Source of the DNA: Owenia fusiformis
Lineage: Eukaryota; Annelida; Polychaeta; Sabellida; Oweniidae
NCBI GenBank assembly: GCA_903813345.2
Contig: CAIIXF020000009.1
Location: 25,892,740-25,956,739, forward strand
DNA length: 64,000 nucleotides
Direction of reading: 5' to 3'
Part shown: piece after piece, positions 30,492 to 43,000 of the stretch
How the letters are laid out: the number at the start of each line of letters is the position of its first letter
How positions within the stretch are numbered: position 1 is the stretch's first letter
The notes under the pieces: generated by a model
Database searches by the model: none
Seen by the model: the letters and a program-made list of their open reading frames with translations, nothing else
What the model was told of the DNA's origin: nothing
Translations under genes and position numbers: made by a program

Positions 30492-33305
30492 TGTCAATTT
30501 AGTCGATCGTGTGCCAATCCTTATTACACCCAGTCCGTCTGAAAGTATTTTAATTTGAATCTATTAATTACATTAAACACTTAAACAGTAAAGCCATCAT
30601 GAACTAATCCTGGGGAACTAATCGACTATCAGATATGAAATTCTACAAAATATATTTTATCCAAAAAATATTTTGTCATAATGACCTATTCTAAATATTT
30701 ATGAACATTACTCGAGAGCAGAATGGACAACATGATTTATTTGATCAATTTATACTAAAGAGAGCCAATTGTAAAACTAACACGGTGCTTTAATCCCTAA
30801 GAACAAGAAGACATCCGAAATATGATGAATTACTTTGTCAGTCTCAAAAACCCTTTTGTTTGTATAAGATGATCGATTTATGAATATGATTTTGAACATA
30901 TAAACCTGAACTAATTTTTGTGTAGTGAGTGTTTTGAATTTCTTTCTCGTTCAGTTACAGATTACTTCGAGATCCAACGATACTTACTGGGAAAGTGATG
31001 TCAATTTTACTCAACATAGAAACAAAGAAATCTCCATCATTATGCTACTAATTAAACAAAGTCTGAGTGTTTAATTGAGTGGTTTGATAAATGACTACCT
31101 GCTAAAACGTTTCTCGTGTTCTCAATGTTGAATTTGTCATACTTGGGATCAGAATGCTAATGCAGGTAATGGGGACATTCTCAATTCACAGTTTCGGAAA
31201 AATAAAAACTTGGAACTTCTAAATTGTACTTAGGGCAATATTGTAATATTTGACACGGAATTCTTTTTAATTTCTACGTGCATTTAAACCAACTATAATT
31301 ACACTCAAATAAATTTACATCTAAAATCTCTTAAATTTGTTTAATTTGATCTTTAAGTTAGAAAACGATTGTGTGTGTTATGATTAGGTTGTGAATTGTC
31401 CCTTAGTTTATAAGCGGATCACAACAGTCGAACATCAAACTACAATATGTGCGCTCCCATGTTGAAGTGGTGTTACGTGTTGAAACGGTTTCAATTAATC
31501 AAGTAAACAATTGAATGCACAAACAATCAATCAAACCATTGATTCAAGCAATAACTAATTATTTCGATCAATTTATTTATCACAGAGATAAAATATTTCA
31601 CCAGATTTTTAAATCCGATCCGTATCAACTGTTCATAAACCTGAAATGTTCGGTAGATGCCAAATAATTAGATTTTGAATCTCTTCATTCAGTTTTAATT
31701 CTATTTTCTATAAAATCACCAAGATACCGAAATCGAATGTATTCCTTCGTAATATCACATTATACAGTGTGATTACAGAATGACGAGATATTTGGCATTC
31801 CACAAACACATTATGTTGATTAAGGCACTTACCTCTATATACACCAGCTTTTAGAACTGTTTGCTGTCGGATTAGCCCTCTGTTAGTTATTACTGGGAGT
31901 TTATTGTTTCAACGCCTATTTCTACAATACGTCGATTAAACATGGTATAACGTCCTACTGGATCCCTAAATTTTGTCATTTTTTGATTTATTCATCTGAA
32001 GGCATCGTAGTTTTAATCATTTCTTGGTGTATTGGATAAAATGCAGTGCCATGTTTTTTACTCGCAGCGTTTAGTTTTTATTAATAGTGTCGTCACTTCC
32101 TTTATTTTGTGTCTAAATCGCAATTGAATTAATGGAAAGAATATTTAACTTTGTTATAAGTATTGTAGTGTCTATGTCCACTTGGATTCCTAAATTATAA
32201 TCCGGGGTGTTACAGGTTACCGATGTGTACGAGCTCGTATTTGTCATTTTCTGTTATACTCAGTTCTGCTATATTCCCGAAGTGAAGGAGCGCCGTTGAC
32301 ACTTTTGTGGTTGAATTAGGAGTGGATGACTGGATGCTCTCGGTGAAAGTAATCCCTGAAGTAGTTGCAATATTCTGGGGACTACTTTTCTTTGCTGCTG
32401 TTCTAGCACTAATTCTGTGATCCAGTTAAGGCTCTCTCTGGGCTACCACATCATTTTCTTGCATTATGGTTCCCTAAACTGCTTTGGGTGCTTCTTTTCA
32501 TCCAATCCATTATATTGACGAAGCAATTACTACTATTATTCCTTTGTTTTGAAAACGCCTTAGAAACACGAATTAAATATGTCCCTCTCTTTGACTTACC
32601 TAGCCCCTTTAAACTCATACACTTATGATTTAAAATGTAAGTAATTTAGTTTGGAGTAAGACTATATAGAGAGACTCGTCTAGTTGTATAGTAGCGCTTT
32701 GCTATTCTATCACAGGTAGATTATTGTGTCAACTGTGTGGACCCCTGTCTGATAAATCTATTTGGTAACTAATCAAAATGATAGAAATAAACTAATATAA
32801 TATTAAAACAGCATTGATAATGTCACTGTATACAAATATGATATGATATCATTTTACTGTATACAATCGTTTCTACTTCTGTATATCATTGAATTGTTAG
32901 CTCCAATTTTTTCTGATTTATTGGCATAATGCAATAAAAGGTTTCATCCAAGCAGTCGTATTTTTATTTCCTGCTTATTACAGTCCTAACCTGTACTTTA
33001 TTCTGCTATGTAAAACACCATCTCTATTTAACACCATGTCAATATGTACTTGAAACTATTATTTAAACATTATAACTTGACAATAAACTCATCAAAAGGT
33101 TTTGTTTATTATGTTATCTTATCTTAATTTCTAAAATAGCTGTACGACATCGCACTCATTGCAGTCTTTGATACAAAATCTTAGTCAAAATTCTCTCAAA
33201 CCTAAATGGAAATTTGCGTTGGCATTAGTGATCGTACATACACCTACAGCTGTACGTCGAGGGAGAATAAAACGCGCCATAGAACGGCAACGTTGACACT
33301 GTCAT
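30492..33305. other. Intergenic region upstream of the PERCC1-like gene
   Basis: About 2.8 kb of AT-rich DNA. I found no exon, RNA gene or clear repeat. It includes the upstream region of the PERCC1-like gene, where regulatory DNA would be expected, but no motif stands out. Confidence 0.45.
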
Positions 33306-33546
33306 GTCATAGAAAAGACGGTGGAAATGACTTCCTGTCATAGAAACTACTATGGTAACGCATCACTGTCATAGAAACTACTGTGGAAGTGTCTTCCTGT
33401 CATAGAAAATACTATGGTAACGTATTACTGTCATAGAAACTTCTTTTGAAACGTCTTACTGTCATAGAAACTACTATGGTAACGTATCACTGTCATAGAA
33501 ACTACTGTGGAAATGTTTTGCTGTCATAGAAACTACTATGGAAATC
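33306..33546. repeat. Tandem repeat, unit of about 31 bases
   Basis: Eight degenerate copies of CTGTCATAGAAACTACTATG plus a tail that alternates between GGTAACGTATCA and GGAAATGTCTTC types, so the higher-order unit is about 62 bases. Noncoding. Confidence 0.8.
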
Positions 33547-33865
33547 ATATTCACTTTCATATTATGACGTCGATATGGAAACCTTGTGTTGCTATACAGA
33601 ACAAATATTCGATGAGCCCATACATACTTACAGAAGGCTATTATCATTATCAAGTATAGATACTACTGCATGAATGCGACCTCAAAACCGGAAAATATAT
33701 TTTATTAAAAAAGAAGAAAACTATACATAACTTTTGTTTTTGAAGGAACGTATCAAGTATTCGTGAAATGAAGTTAAATTTGTATTTTTTGACAAAAACG
33801 TCCACTATGATCATTTCGATTCTAAACGTTGAAAGTCAACCCTGGACAGCAAATAGGTGGATCAT

Positions 33866-34219
33866 TAAAGGAGGAGGGAAAGTATCGCAACAGATTTTGG
33901 ACAGTCATATGGTGGATTGTGGCTATTTTCTGAGGATATAAACAGGTGCATATGTTAGATCAATGCATTACCTCCAGGAAAAGCACTCATAGAGATGATA
34001 AAATAATTTCGACTTTGAGACAGGGGAGGTGCAAACAACCCACCCACATGTTTTTCTGAAATGTTGTTCCGATTTTCGACACCTTCCACCCCTGCTTTTT
34101 CAATTTTTGTTGTATCAATATGTTGAGTTTTGACACTCAGTTAAGCACTTTAAAGGATTAAGCCAAAATCCAACATATGACAGTCCAAAATCTGTTGCGC
34201 TAATTTCCCTCCTCCTTTT
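33866..34219. mobile_element. Foldback MITE, copy 2
   Basis: Inverted ends TAAAGGAGGAGGGAAAG and TTTCCCTCCTCCTTTT with the same blocks as 20060-20740 (GTATCGCAACAGATTT, GCATATGTTAG, ACCCACCCACATG). It is shorter because the middle is less developed. Shows that the family is dispersed in this genome. Confidence 0.75.
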
Positions 34220-36254
34220 GGGAGATTAACCTCCTTCTAAGTATCTTGGCCTCAAGTAAAGTAATGTTGTTTATTTAGTCGACAACATAGAAAATCAACA
34301 AAACTCCGTTTTATATTTTGTAATTATGCTAAAATAATGTATTATAATTTTAAAGAATGTCACAGCTTACAAAATATGCTGTTCTCCTTCATGTATATAA
34401 TCAGGAGGATAGCTGCTAAAAAATTCTCTACAAAAAGATGCGTATTAAACGTCTCAACTCAGTTTCCGTCACGGTTATTCATAATATCATTGAATGAATA
34501 CACTGGTTTAACGAATATATCTACATGACAATCCCATTGGTGTATGTCCTTTTCAGGACATGGGTTAGTCACAGGTAAATGGCATATTTATACCTGATCA
34601 TACCGTAAACTGCTCGAGATATGATAATTTTGTGAGGGTCTTCTCCGCACGATACAATATTTTAAGTAATTCATAACAATTGATAGATATGATAAGGCCC
34701 CTCGCATATTCATGATACCGCGAGGAGCTCATGGTATGATCGGACGTTTTTGCTTCCAACGATGTTTGACGATGTATGCATAATACAATAGGCGGACATT
34801 TTCATATTTTATCGAGCAAGGCGACCAAGTGGTCATAATTGATTTCAACATCCATGCATGGAAAGCATGTGCGATTCTGAAATGTTTGGTGGTTGAGACA
34901 TCTAAAAGCCTAGAACTCATTCACTATATAACTAATCTATAGGCCTATATCAGCTCTACATTTGAAAATATAATTAATTGATAATATAACAAATATACAT
35001 CTACCAACTTTTTAAAAAATAGATAATATAACATGAAAATATTATGCATTATCACACAGATCCCCGGCCAGATATTTTCTCATAGCAGTTATGTCAGTTT
35101 AAAGATTGCAAAATTATTATAACGACAGAGACCAGAGGAAGAAAATCTGGCAGGGGTCCGAGGACTATTATACAGCAATGAGACTTTAAATAAATTACTA
35201 AAACGTATATATTAGTATTATGCATTTTGTTTGAACGTATGTAATCTACGAAATATCGTGCAGGTAATATTGAGTATTGGATTGTGTATATGTCAGAATA
35301 ACATTTAATGCATTCTGTGATCCTATATTACAGTAATAAAATAAAGGCATTAACATGACAAAATGTCACCACTTTAAAAGTTATTGCAAATTGTTACAGA
35401 CGCCAAACTCCGAACACTATCCACAAAAAAAGTTGGAGACTATATCAACAACTTCTGATGGTGACATAAAACTACAATAAAACTTAAAACTATTCGATAA
35501 CCCCATCCTAATACGATACATTACTTCCGTCAAACGGGTATTTTTATTTAGAGCTCTGGACTAATTGTTCTTCCTTATAAGGATATCATATACGAGTGCA
35601 AATACCTTATAAGGAGCTACATTAACGTGTTAGCAATATATGGTTACTTGTGAACATAATTACATACTCACTTGAGTATAAACACAATATGAAGAATGAA
35701 CCATTTTATAACCTCTTCACATACATGTAACATTATCAATAGGATTCAATTATGTTGACACTGTAATTAAAAATGTCTAAAATCAAAATGTCTTCACAGA
35801 TGATAAGCAAGACAGCATCGTCGACTTCTAAAGTGGTAAGAACACAAGATGAGACAGAACTTTTGAGGTCATTATTATCTTCCTCAAAACAATTGTTAAG
35901 CCTCCTTCCCCAGACACATTCAACCTCCACAAAATGTGAAGTAGACAGGGTGGGTTAAAGACGGGGCTAGAAACATGATGCAATAGATGGACTTTCGAAA
36001 TAACAACATTGCATATCTCGTTTACCTTATATCTCGTCATTCGTTATCATACAATGAAAGTTCCAAATAAAGATAAACTGTACAAATAATCATCACATTC
36101 ACATTTGGAAATCGTTTACAATTACATTATGGATTGTATAATAAACTATACCAAAAGGCACAAATCAAATTAAGCCATGGTTTTCTTTAGATATCGGATA
36201 TAAGACAGGCACCGATTAATCAGCGATAATAACAAAGTTTAGTTTACTAGTGTC
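34220..36254. other. Intergenic region between the PERCC1-like and coiled-coil genes
   Basis: About 2 kb of AT-rich DNA. Nothing recognised. The part next to 36254 should hold the 3' untranslated region of the longest coiled-coil transcript; a minus-strand AATAAA (TTTATT on plus) occurs near 35543. Confidence 0.4.
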
Positions 36255-37089
36255 CTATTTCTTTCCTTTTTTGCCATCCTTTTTGTCATCTTTTTTATCA
36301 TCTTTGTCATCCTCTTCGTCATCTTCGTCGTCATCTTCATCCTCATCGTCGTCATCATCGTCCTCGTCTTCATCGTCGTCCTCGTCATCCTCATCATCCT
36401 CGTCGTCATCTTCGTCGTCGTCATCTTTTTTTGAATCTTTCTCGTCATCGTCCTCATCATCATCATCATCGTCCTCGTCTTCATCCTCACCTTCATCCTC
36501 ATCCTCGTCTTCATCCTCGTCGTCATCCTCGTCTTTATCTTCGTCGTCTTCATCATCGTCCTCGTCGTCATCTTCATCCTCGTCATCCTCTTCTTTCTTC
36601 GATTCATTTTCATCGTCTTCGTCATCTTCTTCGTCGTCATCTTTCTCGTCTTCATCCTTCTTGGATTCGTCTTCATCACCATCTTCTGTACCGTCATCAT
36701 CATCGTTCTTTGAATCTTTGTCATCGTCTTCATCTTCGTCCTCTTCTTCGTCGTCCTCTTTCTCATCTTCATCCTTCTTGGATTCGTCTTCATCACCATC
36801 TTCTGTACCGTCATCATCATCGTTCTTTGAATCTTTGTCATCGTCTTTGTCGACATCATCCTCATCTTTCTTGGATTCCTCTTCATCTCCATTCTGACTT
36901 TCATCATCTTTGAGAGTATTTTCATCATCTGAGCTTCCTCCATCGTCAGTTGGAATGGTTGGATCATCTGGTTCGATAGCTACAGCTGCTACTGCTGCAA
37001 CAACTGGTGCATCTCCACCATCGGGAGTTGAAGGTGTTGACTCTGGGGTCTTCTTTAGTGACAAAATCTTCTCCTTCCAGAACAACCAT
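36255..37089 (-). CDS. Alternative terminal exon 3: long acidic tail
   Basis: The acceptor TTTTTGTAG precedes 37089. In the phase left by exon 40982-41163 it reads (R)WLFWKEKILSLKKTPEST, a Ala/Val/Pro-rich link, then about 200 residues almost only of Asp, Glu, Lys and Ser, ending DDKKDGKKGKK and TAG (36255-36257). The first residues WLFWKEK resemble WLNWKSK, the start of the other terminal exon, so the two probably arose by duplication. A segment of 105 bases is repeated in tandem (about 36600-36810, protein block KDSKNDDDDGTEDGDEDESK twice). Such polyacidic tails bind calcium or basic proteins in other cases; here that is inference. The Ser-only and His/Leu-rich frames on the other strand are shadows. 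Confidence 0.85.
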
Positions 37090-40000
37090 CTACAAAAAGC
37101 AATCAATGTAAGCATATTACCACCATAATAATCAAGGGCTATCTGTCTTAATCCATTCTCATATTATAATCTAAAAAAAATTATGAGTGACTATATATTC
37201 TAGGATAACGAACAACGCTCGACATCACCATAAATGTTAATGATGGAGCATCATGGGTGTTATAAAATGTTTTAGGTGAATTGTAGTAGCATGAAGAGAA
37301 AGGTATAATTTTATTTTTTTAATTCAATGCAGGATCTCAGATCAAAATCAATATTTGAAATCATGTTCTGGTTATAAAAGGTCAAGGTAACATAAAGAGT
37401 GTCAAGGTCAACAAATTATGAAATATGCAATGAACTCGAATATGAAATATTCAAAAAGCAAACTGGCAGGTAAACCGACTTTCGTTACGTATTCATCACC
37501 GATAACCATATCTTGTTAAAGGGTTCGATCGTGTTCTCAATGAAGTTGAAATGTGTTCAAACGGAGATTCAACCATGTTCCAATTTACATATTTATAACT
37601 GTTCTCCATGACGTTTAAATAACTAAAGTCCACAAATCATCATGTCTTAAAAATCTCATTTTTAGCATTTCTTTTACTTTATTGACTGTGTTGCTGTTGA
37701 ACGATCATACTTCCTGTAGAAACAGTTGTATTGGGTCTGGATAAAAAACATTCAATTTCACATTTAACAGATCCAGAACCACTGTATGGTACATTATCGG
37801 TGCAGCCGTAACAACTCAACTAATAATGTAATGGTCATAGTGGTAAGCCACGCCCTCTCCACCTCTATCCTTCTGGATGTAACAGAGAGAGATGCTATGA
37901 GTATCAGAATGTGTAATGGTTATCACACGAGAAGTGCAATAACTTTTATCAAAAATAATTTTTTTAGAGACATTTTATGAGAATTCATAGAAATTCCCTC
38001 GTATGTTCCAATGGAAATTAAAATGTATTTAAAATGTTGAAAAGTTTTAATAGTGTTCCAATTAAATGGGGGTCAATGGAGATTAAAATATGTTCCATAA
38101 AGTCAAAATGTGTTCCAATGGAAATTAAAATGTGTTCCATTAAAGTCAAAATGTGTTCCAGAGGAGATTAAAGTGTGTTCCATTAAAGTCAAAATGTGTC
38201 CCAATGGAGATTTAACAGTGACGTTGAAATGTATTCCAATGCATAATGATGATTAAACTGTATTCCATTAAAGTCCGAATGTGTTCCGAAGGTTATTTAA
38301 TTGTGTTCCATTAAAGTCAAAATGTGTTCCAAAGGAGATTAAAATGTGTTCCATTAAAGTCAAAATGTGTTCCAATGGAGATTTAACAGTGACACTGAAA
38401 TGTGCTATAATGGAGATTTAATTGTGTTAAACTCAGAATGTGTTCCAATGGAGATTAAAATGTGTTCCATTAATGTCAAAATGTTGTCAAAATGTGTTCC
38501 AATGGACATTTAACAGTGACGTTGAAATGTGCTATAATGGAGATTTAATTGTGTTCCATTAAAGTCAAAATGTGGTCCAATGGAGATCAAAATGGAAAAT
38601 TAAGTTTGTTCCAATCGAAATTCAACTGTTATATGTACCCATTGAAGTTGAAATGTGGTGGAATGAAGATTTAATTCTGATTCCATTGATGTTTAATTTT
38701 ATTTCAACCCTGGCTACCTAAGATTTGGGTTACCTGAAGTAAAGTTTTGGATGACAATCCATGGCATATTCACAAAATATAATTGATAAACTATATTTTT
38801 CATATTTTCATTTTTATTTTCTTATCGTCATATTCATTTTTCATAACAAATAATAGCAAAGCTAAACATATTTATACAAGTTATTGAAATATCACAGAAT
38901 TTATACATGTATAGAAAAATATAATTATAATATTTACACAATAATTCTAACAAATACCACAAATGGACAATATAAAAACAAAATTACAAATGGTGACAAT
39001 GTATCCCTCCTCTTACTTCTAGAAAATATTTTTTCATTTCTGAATAAAACAAATCACAAAATAACAGACAAATAAAATAAAAAGAACAAAGATGTAAAGT
39101 TGAGAGTTGTGCGAATAGAATAATCAGATCTAAATAATAAAATGTAAAAAATATGTTCACAACATTTTGCTGAATAAAATACATCATGTATTAATTCATA
39201 TTCAAGTCACAATACATCCAAGTACAATTTACAAGCTCATTTTATAAACCTAAACCTTTTAAAATGTTTGGTTCAATTTGGAATCTCAATAGAGTCCATT
39301 GCAGAAAAGCAAAATACCAGGCACATTTAGCTTCCTTTTGAGATACCCTGTACATTAACACAGGTAGTTCTCTCCTCATCAATTTGTTAGCTGCACTCTT
39401 ACTCACTTACAGTATCATGAATTTGCAAGTGGCCTTAAGTTACAATACATAAACACTAAGTCTTGTCATGCAGCATATGATTTGTTGGGATTATCATAAA
39501 AGGTTTTAGGCTGATATAAAGATGGCAGCAGAGGTAAAATTTAGTATTTTTGTAAAACAGATGGTTGTGACTGCCATCTTTATTCATGAGCTTACAGACA
39601 AGTCAACTCCAAGAAACGTCAACCCCGAGACAACTCAATGAACTCATCCCCTGGACAGCTATCATACAGAGAGATTCCTTGCAAAGTCATGATGCTGTGG
39701 CAGCTCAATGTAGGTTGATATGATTGAAGAGTGGAAAACATGTGATCTAAACTACATATACATGTGCATGTAAAGCAGACAGCAAAAATTCAGATCATTT
39801 GTTATCACAAGTAAGTACAGGGTGACAACAATAAATCAGATCATTTAATAAAACAGATACAGGGTGGCCCTGCATGAGGGATGATATTTATGTTCACTTT
39901 AACACTACAAAATGCTGTAAACAATGATATCACAGATCTTTTTTCCAATAATAATTAATTGAGATCTTGGTATAGTGTAAACCTAATAAGCACTAACAGA

Positions 40001-43000
40001 GAAAGAGACAAACATAGCCCCCAAAAATAATATGAATTAGATAACTGGCTATACCCCATGTAATAATGGAAATCGACAGCAAATCCTGTCTTTAAGAGTT
40101 GCTAGGTTAAATTAACCAGTTCCTAAAAATAAGTTTCAAAGTAGTTCAGAATCTGACATATTTTTGAAAGAAGGCAGATTAAAAATACTGAATCCTAAAC
40201 AACTGAACTTTTTGAAGTTCTACAGGCTACACATAGGCTATATAAATAAAAATAAAAAATGAGAATTTAGTTTCATAGATGCTCAGTTTAACATGTTTTA
40301 CTGTATGTCTTGCGCTCCTATGTAGCCCAACACCCATTCCCCTATGCTCCCTCAAACATAAAATGGTATTTGATACTAAAGCAGAGCAGAATCTTGATGC
40401 AAGACTCTGCTGAATTATTTTATAAAACATTCCCTACCATACAGGCTTATGTAATTCACTTTTAACTCTTTTGAAAGCTTTATCTGCTTGCTGAGATTCA
40501 CTGTCAGAAGTATCAGGTTCAGATTTGTGTGAAATGTCATCAGAGGCTGGACTTGGAACTGAATTGTTTTCATTGTCCATATCATTATTTTCTGCAAAAG
40601 CTGGGGCTTTTATATTTGAGCGTGGGAGGTGGGGGTCATTTTGATTTTTGGATTCCAAATTCCATTTTAAGTACATCCACTTAGATTTCCAGTTGAGCCA
40701 CCTGTAAGGTTACATACAATATGAAATACAAGAGTACAATACATAAAGCAAAATAACAATAATGTAATAGATCAGCCTACATTACAAAACAATATCAATA
40801 TAATGAGTGAAACAAGGCATTGTTTCAACAAACAAATTATTTTGATACAAAAGCAGCTAATACAAAGTTTCATGCATGAGAAATTATAGTGCAGGTACAC
40901 AAAATGCCACTCCAAGAAAATACATAAGACATCATATTTAAAATTACAACATTTATATGTTATCAAATCTGCTTCACTAACCTATATGCCGTGTAAATAC
41001 TCCACTTGTTCACAGCCTCAGTATCATTTTCAGCCTCATCTCGGTCCAATACATCGGGATCTTTCACAAACAAGCGTGGATGGCGTACAACTTTCTGTAT
41101 TTCTTCCACCTCATCTTGTAGTTTTTCTATGTCTTCGTTGATGTGTTTGAGCTCTTCATTATGCTAGAAGGAGGTTAGTGTTAGTGTTATGTTAGTTAGG
41201 TTGAGTGATAATAGATGGAGCTGTGGATTAAATAGATGGCAGCACTTAAATAGAGACATCTTGTGAAAGTAAACCCTTAATGTCCAGTGAAAATGAGATA
41301 TCAAGCAGTTGAACTCCCTATATAATAATTTATCTAACATTCCTCGTCAAAGCAATTTCATTTAATTACATTTGATCGCAATGTTTAAAAATCTTATATA
41401 ATCTATCAGCAAAAAGCATTCCGATTTTATATTTGGGAATCTTATATTTCTCCTTCATAGTATTTTGTTTTAAAAATCACTCAAATAATACTGTTGATAA
41501 TAATCAAACCACACAAGAAAATGCAAAGTTATTGTACAGTGATCTACGTGTTATGTTTTTAAGAGAAGGAAAAAAGCATGCAATTTGTTTCCAAAGTTAT
41601 TTTGCATCGAGTGTGCCTATAATAGAGGTGTAATGAAGTGCCTAAAATAGAAAACAGAAGTTAGCGTTAGACATATTAGCTTTTCTACAACCACCCCCCA
41701 AAAAGCATGCCTCTGTAGTTTTACACCTCATGGTTGGAATGTGAATATTTATTTTTCTATGTTAATTCAGTATATGCAAGAACTACTTGCAGATTGTCAT
41801 CTATAAAGAAATGTTAGTCAAATAAAACATTATGCTAGTAATAGGTGCTATATGTAGGAGCTTGGATCTACAAGACTATAGACATACATTTGGATATTTA
41901 CACCAAAGACTATTTTAAGGACAAGTTTTAGAAGGTTCCAGCAGGAAAGAAGATAGTTGAACGTAGATGGAGAAGCTACCACTCTGGTGATCTTGCATCC
42001 CCAGGACCACGATCATCCCCTTTATCAGTGTCTTTCTTATTGTTTTTGTCAGTGTCTTTCTTATTGTCTTTGTCAGTGTCTTTCTTATTGTCTTTATCAT
42101 TGTCTTTTTCAGTGTCTTTATTATTGGCATCTTCGTCATTATTGCTATCTTTATCATTATTGTCTTTTGGATCATCCTTTTTATCATTGGTATCATCCTT
42201 TTTACTTGGTGATTTAGGGGGGTCTTCTTTTTTATCATTATCTTTAGCATCATCATCATCGTCGTCATCGTCATCATCCCAAGGATGGGGTGATTTTTTG
42301 TCATCTGATTTTGGATCATTTGGTTTATCCTTGTTCTTATCAGAATCATCATCAAGGGGTTTATCCGTTGACTTATTCTCATCAGGGGCATCATCAGTTT
42401 TACCAGGAGGCTCATCATTTTTATTAGGAAGCTCATCGTGTTTATTAGGAGGCTCATCATTTTTATTAGGGGTATCATTATGAGTCGGATCTTCATTTTT
42501 ATCAGGTGGCTGATCATTATCATCTTGTACTTTAGAGGGTGGTGTCTTATGTCTTGGGGACTGATCACCTCCAAGTTTCTCTATCTCTTTGTTGAGATCA
42601 TGAAGCTCCTCCTTCAGTTCCCAAATACTGGTGTCTCTCTGTTACAAAATAACCAATCAGTTGGGGGGTTGTCTCAAAAGATTAGCACTAAATTCTACAG
42701 ATTATCCATTTTGTTAACCCATCCACCAAATCTTGTTACAGAAAAACGATACATTATCAATAGTTTATGTCCTTTTACAAAATTATATACACTAAATGGA
42801 AGGAAATGGATGTAGAATTTAGTGCTTAATATATGAGACGCCACATTTCAACAACAACAATCAATAAATGAAAAATTAAAAAAAAAACATGAATGAAAAG
42901 TATGATGAATTAATTAATGCTCCTAATGTAAACAAAATCATTATTTTGCAAAATGAATCAAGTCAACAGTTTTACAGCAAAAAATTAAATCAATAGGTTT

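Noticed and set aside
33306-33546. Possible CRISPR-like array
   Set aside because: Repeats are contiguous and degenerate with no unique spacers of fixed length, in an animal genome.
36250-36897. Serine-only protein frame on the plus strand
   Set aside because: It is the complement of the Asp/Glu codon repeats of the terminal acidic exon, which has an acceptor and fits the splice phases.
41915-42574. Met/Ile/Lys-rich minus-strand frame over terminal exon 1
   Set aside because: It is a shifted reading of the Asp/Asn/Lys exon; the frame that joins exon 43301-43387 is the other one.
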